Positions 45,656-56,178 of a DNA stretch of 57,230 bases are shown piece by piece. The position numbers and the translations under genes were made by a program. The stretch comes from JAWHTC01 sp032586155 (GTDB lineage: Bacteria > Pseudomonadota > Alphaproteobacteria > Rhodobacterales > Rhodobacteraceae): assembly GCF_032586155.1 (NCBI RefSeq), contig NZ_JAWHTC010000008.1, positions 1 through 57,230 of the forward strand, given 5' to 3'. Each line of letters begins with the position of its first letter. The stretch's first letter is position 1. A model generated the notes under the pieces. It was not told the DNA's origin and made no database searches. It worked only from the letters and a program-made list of their open reading frames with translations.

Positions 45656-47623
45656 ATGTCGCTGCCCCCCGGATTCCTTGACGAGCTCCGCTCGCGCACC
45701 TCGCTTGCCCAAGTGGTGGGCCGCAAGGTTATGTGGGACTCCCGCAAGTCGAACCAGGGCAAGGGTGATATGTGGGCGCCTTGCCCCTTCCACCACGAAA
45801 AAACCGCGTCTTTTCATGTAGATGACCGCAAGGGATATTACTATTGCTTTGGCTGTCACGCCAAGGGTGATGCGATTTCCTTTGTCCGTGAAACCGAGAA
45901 TGTCGACTTCATGGAAGCAATCCGAATCCTCGCTGGCGAGGCTGGTTTGCCGATGCCAGAACGCGACCCCAAGGCCCAGGAAAAGGCTGATCGGCGCAGC
46001 CAACTCATGGAGGTCATGGAACAGGCGGTTCAGTTCTTCCGCCTGCAGCTCAAGACCGGGGCCGGAGCGGCGGCACGCGACTACCTTGACGGGCGCGGCA
46101 TGCGGCTGGAAACGCAGGAAAAATTCGACATCGGCTTTGCTCCCGAGGGCTGGCAAAACCTGTGGGATCACCTCAAGGGCAAGGGCGTTGAGGACCAGTT
46201 GATCCTTGAGTGCGGCCTTGCCAAACCCTCGACCAAACAGGGCGGCCGCCCCTATGACACGTTCCGCAACCGCATCATGTTCCCGATCCGCGATGCCCGT
46301 GGCCGCTGCATTGCTTTCGGTGGCCGGGCGATGGACCCAAATGACAACGCCAAGTATCTGAATTCGCCCGAAACCCTGCTGTTCGACAAGTCCCGCACGC
46401 TCTACAATCACGGTCCGGCGCGAGAGGCCGCCGGCAAGGGTCAACCCTTGATCGTGGCCGAGGGCTACATGGACGTCATTGCCCTTTCCGAGGCCGGGTT
46501 CGGCGCTGCTGTAGCACCCCTTGGCACTGCTGTGACCGAACACCACCTGGCGCTTCTCTGGCGTATTGCTGAGGAACCGCTGATCGCGCTTGATGGTGAC
46601 ATTGCAGGCCTGCGCGCCGCCATGCGCACCATCGACATTGCCCTGCCTCTGCTCGAGGCGGGCCGGTCCTTGCGGTTTGCCATCATGCCCGAAGGGCAGG
46701 ACCCCGACGACGTGATCCGCAGCGGCGGGGCAGGGGCGGTTCAGGCCCTTCTCGACAAGGCCATGCCGATGGTTGATCTGCTCTGGCAACGCGAGATCGA
46801 GGGCAAGGTGTTCGACAGTCCCGAACGCAAGGCCGCGCTCGATAAGGCACTGCGCGACAAGATAAAACTCATTGCCGACCCCTCGATCCGCCAGCATTAC
46901 GGCCAGGCGATCAAGGATATGCGCTGGCAGCTTTTCAACCCGCGCCGCAACACGCCCAGTCGGGGCAATTGGCAGAACCGCGCGCCGCAGGTCGAAACCT
47001 CCACTCGCCATTCGATCCTGGCCGGGCAAAGCGTTGCCTCGCAATTGTCAGCCATCGACGAGGACCGGCTGGATCACCTGCGCATCTCGGTCATTCTCGC
47101 GGTGCTTCTGAAGCATCCCAAGCTTGCCGCCGAATTCGAAGGCGACCTCTACGCGCTGGAGGTGTCCGAGCCTGCCTATACCGCCCTGCGCGACACCGTG
47201 CTGAACCTTGCCTCCGCCCGCGACGACAAGGAAATCGAAACCTTCCTTGCACAGATTGATCCGGCGCATGTTGAAAAGTTGATGGCGCAATCCCATCTCG
47301 CCGTGGTTCCGGCGCTGAAACGGCCTGATGACGGCGAGCTGGCCCGGCAAACGGTTCTTGAGGAACTGACCAAATACAAGGCCCGCCTGGCCCGTCGCGC
47401 CGAGGTGCAAGAAGCCGAGGCCGATATCGGTGAGGTTGCCGACGAGGCGCTGACATGGCGTTTGCATCAGGCCGCCGAGGCCCGAAACCGCGCCGAGCAT
47501 GGCCAGCAAGAGGACAAGACCCAATACGACATCGGTGACAACGGGGCCCGAATCAATCGTGAGGAACGCGATGCCTTCGACGCCCTTCTCGACCAGATCG
47601 GACATGCCAAACGGCAACAATGA
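45656..47623 (+). CDS. dnaG: DNA primase DnaG
   Basis: A 655-residue primase of standard length. The N-terminal CHC2 zinc motif is CPFHHEKTASFH with CFGCHAKGD. The TOPRIM catalytic part includes VAEGYMDVIALSEAGF and LDGDIAGL, and the C-terminal helicase-binding region is helical. It makes RNA primers. It precedes rpoD, the common dnaG-rpoD order. Confidence 0.97.
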   Translation: MSLPPGFLDELRSRTSLAQVVGRKVMWDSRKSNQGKGDMWAPCPFHHEKTASFHVDDRKGYYYCFGCHAKGDAISFVRETENVDFMEAIRILAGEAGLPMPERDPKAQEKADRRSQLMEVMEQAVQFFRLQLKTGAGAAARDYLDGRGMRLETQEKFDIGFAPEGWQNLWDHLKGKGVEDQLILECGLAKPSTKQGGRPYDTFRNRIMFPIRDARGRCIAFGGRAMDPNDNAKYLNSPETLLFDKSRTLYNHGPAREAAGKGQPLIVAEGYMDVIALSEAGFGAAVAPLGTAVTEHHLALLWRIAEEPLIALDGDIAGLRAAMRTIDIALPLLEAGRSLRFAIMPEGQDPDDVIRSGGAGAVQALLDKAMPMVDLLWQREIEGKVFDSPERKAALDKALRDKIKLIADPSIRQHYGQAIKDMRWQLFNPRRNTPSRGNWQNRAPQVETSTRHSILAGQSVASQLSAIDEDRLDHLRISVILAVLLKHPKLAAEFEGDLYALEVSEPAYTALRDTVLNLASARDDKEIETFLAQIDPAHVEKLMAQSHLAVVPALKRPDDGELARQTVLEELTKYKARLARRAEVQEAEADIGEVADEALTWRLHQAAEARNRAEHGQQEDKTQYDIGDNGARINREERDAFDALLDQIGHAKRQQ

Positions 47624-47770
47624 CACATCGCGGTGACGAAACCGTAAAGAAAACAGGGTAAACGGGTGGCCGAATCACTTTCTCAGGCCTGATGATTCGG
47701 CCTCTCGCGAATCACCCGCGAATCAGTTACTAGGTAACGACGCCCCAACGTGACCCAGCAGGAGCATTCC

Positions 47771-49753
<1,983 letters not shown>

Positions 49754-49797
49754 CGGTATGGCCGTTTAAAACGGCGCTCAATTTGTCGCGGTTTTTT

Positions 49798-50346
49798 CTA
49801 CGGCAGATTGATCGTACCGGACTGTCCCGGGTATTGCGCTTTGCTATTGTGCTGCCAAGAGATATCCAAGGTTACAGGTATATCGAACGTTTTAGATAGT
49901 ATCGCGATGCTTTTGCAGGCGCGGTTGGCGTCCACTCCTTGAAAAGAGAAACCGGCGCTTTCGACAGGACGATAACCATTTTCAACGCGGGAGCCATGCA
50001 CGAATTGGAGGTTCAGCATTTTGTCCAGTTCTTCCATTTTCGCAACGCTCGAAGCAATCACAAGCAGCTCTTCCAAGATATCGTTCCAATAGTGAGCCTT
50101 AGTCGCGCGCCCATTGATATGGGCTAAGCTAATTGTCGTGAAACTAACATTCGGGGTGTCTTCCAAACCGAAATTCAGCTTCAAGCTTGCTTCAGAGTGT
50201 GTCTGCGATTTAGAGGGGTGCTCACTTTTTAATGCAGAGTGTTCTGCAATAATTCGATCCAGTACAATAGCCGGCGTGTCTTCGAAGGGCACCGCTAGTT
50301 CCTTTAGGTAGGAATACGCGGTCCGTGAAATTTCAATGGTTTTCAT
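49798..50346 (-). CDS. AT-rich accessory gene, unknown function
   Basis: A 182-residue protein. AAGGAG precedes the ATG at good spacing. The first 40 residues (MKTIEISRTAYSYLKELAVP and the following FEDTPAIVLDRIIAEHSALK) resemble ribbon-helix-helix or antitoxin/SeqA-type N-termini. The rest (LEDTPNVSFTTISLAHINGR...) has no motif I recognise. Its base composition is clearly lower in GC than dnaG-rpoD and nrdR-ribD, suggesting recent acquisition. Four ATCAGAT sites at 50360-50420 lie just upstream and may be its operator. Confidence 0.65.
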   Translation of the reverse strand: MKTIEISRTAYSYLKELAVPFEDTPAIVLDRIIAEHSALKSEHPSKSQTHSEASLKLNFGLEDTPNVSFTTISLAHINGRATKAHYWNDILEELLVIASSVAKMEELDKMLNLQFVHGSRVENGYRPVESAGFSFQGVDANRACKSIAILSKTFDIPVTLDISWQHNSKAQYPGQSGTINLP

Positions 50347-50359
50347 GGCGAATCTCCTT

Positions 50360-50420
50360 ATCAGATTTGCTGCATCATATCAGATATGTGATGGTCGTCA
50401 ATATCTGATACATATCTGAT
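50360..50420. promoter_or_regulatory. Four-site operator-like repeat cluster
   Basis: ATCAGAT occurs at 50360-50366 and 50379-50385, and its reverse complement ATCTGAT at 50403-50409 and 50414-50420. Sites 2 and 4 are embedded in ATCAGATATG / CATATCTGAT, forming an extended symmetric pair. The cluster begins 14 bases before the ATG of the AT-rich gene, where an autoregulatory operator would be expected. Confidence 0.6.
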
Positions 50421-50538
50421 TTGAGGGGTGTGCATAAAAAGTGTAGAGTGCACATCCTGCCCTCACCCTCCGACCTTCCAAAACCCACTAGCCCCATCGC
50501 CCCAAAACCGGCAAACTCCCCGAAACGGAGGTCCGCCC

Positions 50539-50814
50539 ATGTCGCTTTTGTCAAAACTCTTCGGGGGAAAGCCCCAGGCCCAACAACAAGCCGAACCGGA
50601 ACTCTACAAGGATTTCGCGATCTTCCCTGAACCCTCCAAGGAAGCTCATGGCTACCGCATCGGCGCGCGGATCGAAAAGGAGGTGGGGGGCGATCTGAAA
50701 ATCCACCAGATGATCCGCGCCGACACCTATGGCGGCGAAGGCACCGCGATCGAGGCGTCGCTGAGCAAGGCCAGGCAGTTGATTGATGAGCAGGGTGAGA
50801 AGATTTTTCGCTGA
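50539..50814 (+). CDS. HlyU-family protein
   Basis: A 91-residue protein matching the HlyU-type fold by motifs ELYKDFAIFPEPSKEAHGYR, IGARIEKEV and HQMIRADTYGG. GGAGG precedes the ATG at 50539. Vibrio HlyU is a small regulator, but many short homologues have no known target. No binding partner gene is adjacent. Confidence 0.75.
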   Translation: MSLLSKLFGGKPQAQQQAEPELYKDFAIFPEPSKEAHGYRIGARIEKEVGGDLKIHQMIRADTYGGEGTAIEASLSKARQLIDEQGEKIFR

Positions 50815-50910
50815 GGGAACGCGCAACCGTCCGCCCAAATCCGAAACTTGATTTGATAAGCCACCCAAGCGGCCTACATTTGTAGGGTAACGCAGTTCCG
50901 GGAGGTTCCC

Positions 50911-51339
50911 ATGCGCATATTTGCAGCCGCCACACTTGCCGCGACCCTGCTCGCCCCCACCGCCAACGCCTATACCGCCATCAACGGCCTGACGGTCAAT
51001 CCCGTTGCGAACGGCTATGAGGTGATCGCCCGCGCCGGGTCGGGACCACGGCAATTCTGGTGCGCGGCGGCGCAATATGCTCGCGCCAAGGGGGCAGGGC
51101 CGACGCAGAGGGTCTATATCTCGAAGGGCTACGGCCCCAGCACCACCCAACAGGGTCGCCGCGCCGTAACCTATACCATCGCCCCGTCTGGCGCGCTTCT
51201 GCCCGGTACCCGCCCCGGCGATAACGGCAATTATTCCGTGTCGATCCGCACCCCCGGGTTCAATCTCAGCGTCGGCCATGCCGAGGGGTTCTGCTCGGAT
51301 GTTTGGGAAGAATTGACGGAACGCTGGCCGTTTCACTGA
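50911..51339 (+). CDS. Small secreted protein, unknown function
   Basis: A 142-residue exported protein with a signal peptide (MRIFAAATLAATLLAPTANA-YTA). The mature domain has two cysteines (WCAAAQYARA and GFCSDVWEEL) likely forming a disulfide. CCGGGAGG precedes the ATG. It is plausibly a Rhodobacteraceae-conserved hypothetical, but the family is not recognised. Confidence 0.75.
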   Translation: MRIFAAATLAATLLAPTANAYTAINGLTVNPVANGYEVIARAGSGPRQFWCAAAQYARAKGAGPTQRVYISKGYGPSTTQQGRRAVTYTIAPSGALLPGTRPGDNGNYSVSIRTPGFNLSVGHAEGFCSDVWEELTERWPFH

Positions 51340-51377
51340 ACCTTGCCCATGTTGAATTGCTGGCGCATTCTGCGCCC

Positions 51378-51791
51378 ATGCAGACCACATTCCACATCTC
51401 GACCCGCGGCCAGGGACTCTACGAGTTTACTCGCGATGTCATCCGCTGGACGGCGGGGCAGGGCGACGGCCTTTTGACCCTTTTCGTTCGTCACACTTCC
51501 TGCAGTCTGGTGATACAGGAAAATGCCGATCCCGAGGTTCAGACCGACCTGCGCAATTTTTTCCACCGGCTGGTGCCGCCGACGACTGATCCGTCGATGT
51601 CCTATCTGACCCACACCTATGAGGGCCCCGACGACATGCCCGCCCATATCAAGGCGGCAATGATGCCGGTCAGCCTGTCAATCCCGGTGGCGCAAGGCAA
51701 ACCGGTCCTTGGCACCTGGCAGGGGATCTATTTGTTTGAACATAGAAATGCGCCGCACGGGCGAACCGTGGCAGCGCATTTCCAGACGTAG
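51378..51791 (+). CDS. YjbQ-family secondary thiamine-phosphate synthase
   Basis: A 137-residue protein of the UPF0047/YjbQ family. FVRHTSCSLVIQENADPEVQ near residue 38 and GTWQGIYLFEHR near the end are diagnostic. The start at 51378 (MQTTFH) is chosen over an upstream in-frame ATG within the preceding gene. Some members have weak thiamine-phosphate synthase activity. Confidence 0.88.
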   Translation: MQTTFHISTRGQGLYEFTRDVIRWTAGQGDGLLTLFVRHTSCSLVIQENADPEVQTDLRNFFHRLVPPTTDPSMSYLTHTYEGPDDMPAHIKAAMMPVSLSIPVAQGKPVLGTWQGIYLFEHRNAPHGRTVAAHFQT

Positions 51792-52113
51792 CACGTTCCA
51801 ATCCGATCTTGGGTTTGAACGTAATGCGAACGAAACAGTGAAATGAAATGGGTGCCCCGACAAGTCACCCTAACCTGGCAATCTGTCGAGGCGCCTTTGT
51901 GCATGACCGGCTTTGGGATTGCCAGTTGGATCTACCCTAACACCCCGGTTGCTGCGCAACATGGGAACAGTTCTGCAACATTCCCACTTGTCCGTATCTT
52001 GGGGTCGCAAATGCCCTCTACCCAAACCCTAGCGGCTCCCCTATAGTGCCTGTGGATAACTGGGGCCACAGACCCCAGACCCGAGGCAGAGAATGAAAAG
52101 AAGGGGGACGGCC
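51792..52113. other. Intergenic region upstream of nrdR
   Basis: 322 bases without a gene. It contains TATAGT (52042-52047), a -10-like element, immediately followed by an exact DnaA box at 52051-52059. The AT-rich portion 51950-52010 is unremarkable. No NrdR box was seen. Confidence 0.5.
52051..52059 (-). promoter_or_regulatory. Exact DnaA box upstream of nrdR
   Basis: TGTGGATAA is an exact inverse of TTATCCACA, placed 54 bases before the nrdR ATG and next to a -10-like TATAGT. It may link nrdR-ribD expression to replication initiation, but a single 9-mer may be chance. Confidence 0.4.
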
Positions 52114-52581
52114 ATGCGCTGCCCGTTTTGCGGTAACATCGACACCCAAGTGAAAGATTCCCGGCCAGCCGAGGACCACGTGTCCATCCGGCGGCGCCGT
52201 TTTTGCCCGGCCTGTGGGGGCCGGTTCACCACCTATGAACGTGTGCAGCTGCGCGATCTGGTGGTGATCAAATCCAACGGCCGGCGCGAGGATTTCGACC
52301 GCGAGAAGCTGGAACGCTCGATCCGCATCTCGATGCAGAAACGCCCGATCGAGCCGGACCGGATCGACCAGATGATCTCGGGCATTGTCCGGCGACTGGA
52401 AAGCATGGGCGAGACGGATATCCAGTCCAAGGTCATCGGCGAAATCGTGATGGAGACTCTGGCCCGGATCGACACCGTCGCCTACGTGCGATTTGCCAGC
52501 GTTTACAAGAACTTCCAGGCCGCAGACGATTTCGATAAATTCGTCTCGGAGCTGCGTCCCGACGTCAAGCCGGAAGAGTGA
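52114..52581 (+). CDS. nrdR: Transcriptional repressor NrdR
   Basis: A 155-residue repressor of ribonucleotide reductase genes. The N-terminal zinc ribbon is MRCPFCGNIDTQVKDSR with RRRFCPACGGRFTTYER. The ATP-cone domain follows (VVIKSNGRREDFDREKLERS). The start at 52114 follows GGGGG; the longer frame adds seven residues without benefit. Its stop overlaps the ribD GTG. Confidence 0.96.
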   Translation: MRCPFCGNIDTQVKDSRPAEDHVSIRRRRFCPACGGRFTTYERVQLRDLVVIKSNGRREDFDREKLERSIRISMQKRPIEPDRIDQMISGIVRRLESMGETDIQSKVIGEIVMETLARIDTVAYVRFASVYKNFQAADDFDKFVSELRPDVKPEE

Positions 52582-53672
52582 GCGCAGATCACCACCGATA
52601 CATGGCCCATGCCTTGGCACTGGGCCGGCGCAGGATGGGACAGACATGGCCCAATCCCGCTGTCGGTTGTGTGATCGTTAAGGATGGCCGCATCGTTGGG
52701 CGCGGGGTGACTGCGCCCGGTGGTCGGCCCCATGCCGAGCCGCAAGCGCTGGCTCAGGCCGGCGCGTCGGCGCGGGGGACCACGGCCTACGTGTCGTTGG
52801 AGCCTTGCGCCCATCACGGCGAAACTCCGCCCTGTGCTGCGGCCCTGATCGATGCCGGGGTCGCGCATGTGGTGGCACCGCTGGCCGACAGTGATCCGCG
52901 CGTTTCGGGGCAGGGGTTTGCGATGCTGCGCGATGCCGGCATCAAGGTGACGACCGGTGTTCTGGCGGATGAGGCCGCCCGCGACCACGCCGGGTTCTTC
53001 CTGCGCACGGAACAGGGGCGCCCTTTCGTGACCCTGAAACTGGCCTCCAGCTTCGATGGCCGCATCGCCACTGCCACAGGTGAAAGCCAGTGGATCACCG
53101 GGCCGCAGGCGCGGCGCATGGTTCACGCGATGCGCGCCTGCCATGATGCGGTGATGGTGGGCGGCGGCACGGCACGGGCCGACGATCCGTCGCTTACCGT
53201 GCGCGACATGGGGGCCGAACGCCAGCCGGTGCGCATTGTCGTGTCGCGCAGACTCGACCTGCCAATGATGAGCCGCCTTGCGCGTTCTGCCCGCGAGATA
53301 CCGCTCTGGCTTGCCCATGGCCCCGATATCGACCCTACCCTGCACGAGGCCTGGGAGGGTATCGGCGCACGATTGATCCCCTGCGCGGTCTCAGCCGGGC
53401 AATTGGATCTGACTTCGGTGCTGCAGGAGTTAGGGCGTGCCGGCCTGACCCGGGTGTTTTGCGAAGGTGGCGGCGGGCTGGCCGCGTCGCTTTTGGTTTC
53501 GGACCTGGTCGACGAGTTGGTGGGTTTTACCGCCGGTCTTGGCATTGGTGCCGAGGGATTGCCTGCGATTGGCGGTCTGGGTTTGGCTCATCTTTCGGAC
53601 GCCCCACGATTTGCCCTGCGCGACACCCGCCCGATTGGCGATGATGTGCTGCATATCTGGCAGCGCAGTTAA
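52578..53672 (+). CDS. ribD: Bifunctional riboflavin biosynthesis protein RibD
   Basis: A 364-residue deaminase-reductase. The N-terminal deaminase zinc motifs are GGRPHAEPQAL and SLEPCAHHGETPPCAAAL; the C-terminal reductase half includes TLKLASSFDGRIATATGESQ. The GTG start overlaps the nrdR TGA. The nrdR-ribD order is the usual one in alphaproteobacteria. A ribE gene would be expected next but is not here. Confidence 0.96.
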   Translation: MSADHHRYMAHALALGRRRMGQTWPNPAVGCVIVKDGRIVGRGVTAPGGRPHAEPQALAQAGASARGTTAYVSLEPCAHHGETPPCAAALIDAGVAHVVAPLADSDPRVSGQGFAMLRDAGIKVTTGVLADEAARDHAGFFLRTEQGRPFVTLKLASSFDGRIATATGESQWITGPQARRMVHAMRACHDAVMVGGGTARADDPSLTVRDMGAERQPVRIVVSRRLDLPMMSRLARSAREIPLWLAHGPDIDPTLHEAWEGIGARLIPCAVSAGQLDLTSVLQELGRAGLTRVFCEGGGGLAASLLVSDLVDELVGFTAGLGIGAEGLPAIGGLGLAHLSDAPRFALRDTRPIGDDVLHIWQRS

Positions 53673-53973
53673 GGCGGGATTCTCGCCCACTGCCACGCGA
53701 CATACGGAAAACTCTGGAAAATTTGCCATCGCGTCATTTTGTACGCGCTTCGCGTTACGTCAGTTAAGTCTTTCGCAAAACAGCATAATCCTCAGATTGC
53801 GGATGTTGGCACCCGCAGGAAACCCGGCCGGCGGGGATATTTTTATTTCAAATTCGGGTATCTCTATGTATTAATCTGTCAGGAATTGCTGCGGTCCATT
53901 GCCACCACTGTCGTGGCCGGGGTGCGCAGCGTGATTGTGGGGTCGTAAACCGACCCGCCAACGGAGGACTAGC
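53673..53973. other. Gene-free stretch before the Met-rich locus
   Basis: About 300 bases. The piece 53829-53850 (CCGGCGGGGATATTTTTATT) resembles the central part of the intergenic repeat but lacks the palindromic head and the GATGAAGA tail. No gene or clear promoter is recognised. Confidence 0.4.
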
Positions 53974-54690
53974 ATGCGTATCAAGACACTCGCCAAAGGG
54001 GTCGTTTCGGCCGCTGCGCTCAGCGTGGCGCTGTTGGGCCCGGCACAGGTTGGACCGGCTCAAGCCCAGAGCCTGGCCGGCACCGGAGACTGGCTCAAAT
54101 CCTTTACCAGCCCCAGCTTTTTGGGCGGGGTCAAGGAAGACCCGGGTGTCGAAGCGCTGACGGCGTGGACCAAGCTGATGTTCGATCCGGACATGATGAA
54201 CGCCATGCTCAAGACATCCGTCGCGCTGGCTGACCCGGAGGTGATGACCGCCTGGATGAAGGTGGCGCTCAACCCCAATATGCTGAACGCTCTGGTCAGC
54301 CTGGGCGATCCACAGCTTCTGGCACCGGTGATCAGCGCACTGTTTTCGCCCGCTACGCTCGAGGCCGTCCTTGCCATGGCCAGCCCCGAAATGATGACGA
54401 CGATGGTCAATTTCATGATCAATCCCTCTGTCTGGGAAGCAATGATCAAGATGGCTAACCCGGAATTGATAACCTCGATGCTGAAGATGGCGTTTGATCC
54501 GGACATGATCGGCATGATCATGAAATTCGCCGATCCAGAAATGCTGACCAGCTATGTCAGCTTCATGACCGATCCGAAATTCATGAGCGGCATGATGAAG
54601 ATGATGGACCCGGCGCTGATGACCCAGATGGCCACAGCGATGTTCCAGATGACCATGGGGCTGGGCGGGGTTCTGGGCGACAGCAACTGA
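53974..54690 (+). CDS. Secreted methionine-rich protein of 25-residue helical repeats
   Basis: A 238-residue exported protein. GGAGG precedes the ATG, and a signal peptide of ~31 residues ends GPAQAQ-SLA. From residue ~86 to ~230 the chain is a regular repeat. Units begin ADPEVMTAWMKVALNPNML, GDPQLLAPVISALFSPATLE, ASPEMMTTMVNFMINPSVWE, ANPELITSMLKMAFDPDMIG and ADPEMLTSYVSFMTDPKFMS, each 25 residues with two Pro-capped half-helices of 13 and 12. Met makes up ~13% of residues (32 Met). This looks like an alpha-solenoid, possibly a copper-binding one, but no known family is recognised. A DUF302-like gene follows. Confidence 0.8.
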   Translation: MRIKTLAKGVVSAAALSVALLGPAQVGPAQAQSLAGTGDWLKSFTSPSFLGGVKEDPGVEALTAWTKLMFDPDMMNAMLKTSVALADPEVMTAWMKVALNPNMLNALVSLGDPQLLAPVISALFSPATLEAVLAMASPEMMTTMVNFMINPSVWEAMIKMANPELITSMLKMAFDPDMIGMIMKFADPEMLTSYVSFMTDPKFMSGMMKMMDPALMTQMATAMFQMTMGLGGVLGDSN

Positions 54691-54745
54691 TCGCCAGAGC
54701 TGGTCTGAACGCGAGATTTACGAGATGAAGAAGGAAGGCAAGACG

Positions 54746-55468
54746 ATGAAACCCTTGCACAAGATTTTTGCAGCCGCCCTTTCGGCGCTGATGGTGATGG
54801 CGGCCCCGCTGGCGGCACAGGATGACGACTATGGCGGGTACGACAACTCGACTTCCTATGCCGGCGCGGATGCCGGGGTCGGGATCAACTGGATGCCGCA
54901 AGGCGGGTTCAGCCTGAAAATTCCGTTCCTCGGGACGCCTGAGCCGAACACCACCGTGGAAAACGTGATGTCGGCCAATGCCAAGATGATCATGATGCAG
55001 GGCATGATGGCGGGTAACCCGATGTCACTCAGGCAGTCGATCTCGATCATGGTGGCCAAGAAACGCGTCGCCGACGGGCTCTCGCTGGAAGACGTGGTCG
55101 AGTCCATGGACCTGCGGGCCAACCTTTTGAACATGAAGAAGGTTGGCCATTCGACCCCCTGGAAGGTGATCGAAGCCACCACCGGTGAGCCCTCGCCGAA
55201 GCTTGAGATGATCAGCTATTGCGACATCCCGACGATGCGCGACATCCTCAATTACGTTCCCGAGTTCTCGGTTTTCGTGCCCTGCCGGATTTCTGTGCTG
55301 GAAGATGCCGAGGGCAACCTGTGGATCATGACACTGGATTGGGACGTGCGCTGGATGGATACCTCGCCCAACCCGAACAAGATTTCGCCAGAACTGCGGG
55401 AAAAGGCGCTGATGGTGCGCGAGAACCTCGAAAGCATCATGGAAGCAGGCGCCAACGGCGACCTGTGA
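54746..55468 (+). CDS. Secreted Met-rich protein with DUF302-like domain
   Basis: A 240-residue exported protein. The start at 54746 follows GGAAGG; the signal peptide ends PLAAQ-DDD. Residues ~35-100 are Met-rich (MSANAKMIMMQGMMAGNPMS). The C-terminal half (ISYCDIPTMRDILNYVPEFS followed by VFVPCRISVLEDAEGNLWIM) resembles DUF302, a domain of periplasmic proteins. It sits 55 bases after the repeat protein and ends at a strong terminator, so the two form an operon. Function unknown; a heavy-metal link would follow from Met content but is unproved. Confidence 0.72.
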   Translation: MKPLHKIFAAALSALMVMAAPLAAQDDDYGGYDNSTSYAGADAGVGINWMPQGGFSLKIPFLGTPEPNTTVENVMSANAKMIMMQGMMAGNPMSLRQSISIMVAKKRVADGLSLEDVVESMDLRANLLNMKKVGHSTPWKVIEATTGEPSPKLEMISYCDIPTMRDILNYVPEFSVFVPCRISVLEDAEGNLWIMTLDWDVRWMDTSPNPNKISPELREKALMVRENLESIMEAGANGDL

Positions 55469-55501
55469 CCTGACACGTACAGCTCACATGGGGCAGTGAG
55501 C

Positions 55502-55550
55502 GGAAACCCCGGCGCCGACGGAGGACGCGGCACCGGGGTTTCCTTATTTC
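55502..55550 (+). terminator. Rho-independent terminator after the Met-rich pair
   Basis: GGAAACCCCGG and CCGGGGTTTCC form a perfect 11-base stem around a loop, followed by TTATTTC. It lies 33 bases after the DUF302-like stop codon. Confidence 0.85.
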
Positions 55551-56178
55551 GGGTGGCCTCAAGAGCGGTCGTTGCTCCATTTCGCAGCGAAGGTCTGCTT
55601 CGAGCCCAAACTTAGCCTTGGTGCTATCTGCAGAAACCTTCACGAAGGGCGGATTCCAGACATTCTCTGCGGGCGCACGGTAGACCAATCTGAATCTGGA
55701 AAGCAGCCATTCAGGCTGAAGAAATCCGACTGATTGCGTCAGATGTCGGCAAAGAGCCCAACGTTAACCGTTGCTGCATCTTGAAGTAATAACTGCTTTG
55801 CGGCGGTTCGAATAGTGAACGCCGGTTCCAAGAGGTCGCCAAGAGAAAGCGCCAAGTATGAACCCACCTGCGTCGGCGACTTGGCATCAAAATATGATGG
55901 TAGTCAGGAATTCATTTGATGATTTGCTTCTTCTTCCGAGAGAAAGTGTAATCCGAGAGGTCGATGTCAGTGTATTCGTGTTTGTGAGTCTTATCCCTTC
56001 GGCTCTGCCTACGGCTAAGTAGACGAGTGAGGGCGCCAATTGCGCCGGAGTATTTAGTAACAATCAAAGCAGTCGTAAGATTGACACCCAAATACCGGGC
56101 GAGGTCATATTGTATTCGGGCGCGTAACGAGTCATTAACAATAGGGGATTTTCGAGCGCGTTTTTTGGGGGCCCAAAA
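55551..56178. other. Gene-poor, lower-GC stretch
   Basis: About 630 bases without a supportable gene. GC falls relative to the flanks. Part (55560-55615, AGCGGTCGTTGCTCC and GCTTCGAGCCCAAA) resembles the piece near 21405-21445. Its last ~80 bases form the AT-rich leader of the next gene. Confidence 0.5.

Noticed and set aside
45626..47044. A 472-residue open frame on the minus strand
   Set aside because: Antisense to dnaG; shadow of a GC-rich gene.
49761..49775. Small palindrome GCCGTTTAAAACGGC after rpoD
   Set aside because: A five-base stem with no T-run is too weak to call a terminator.
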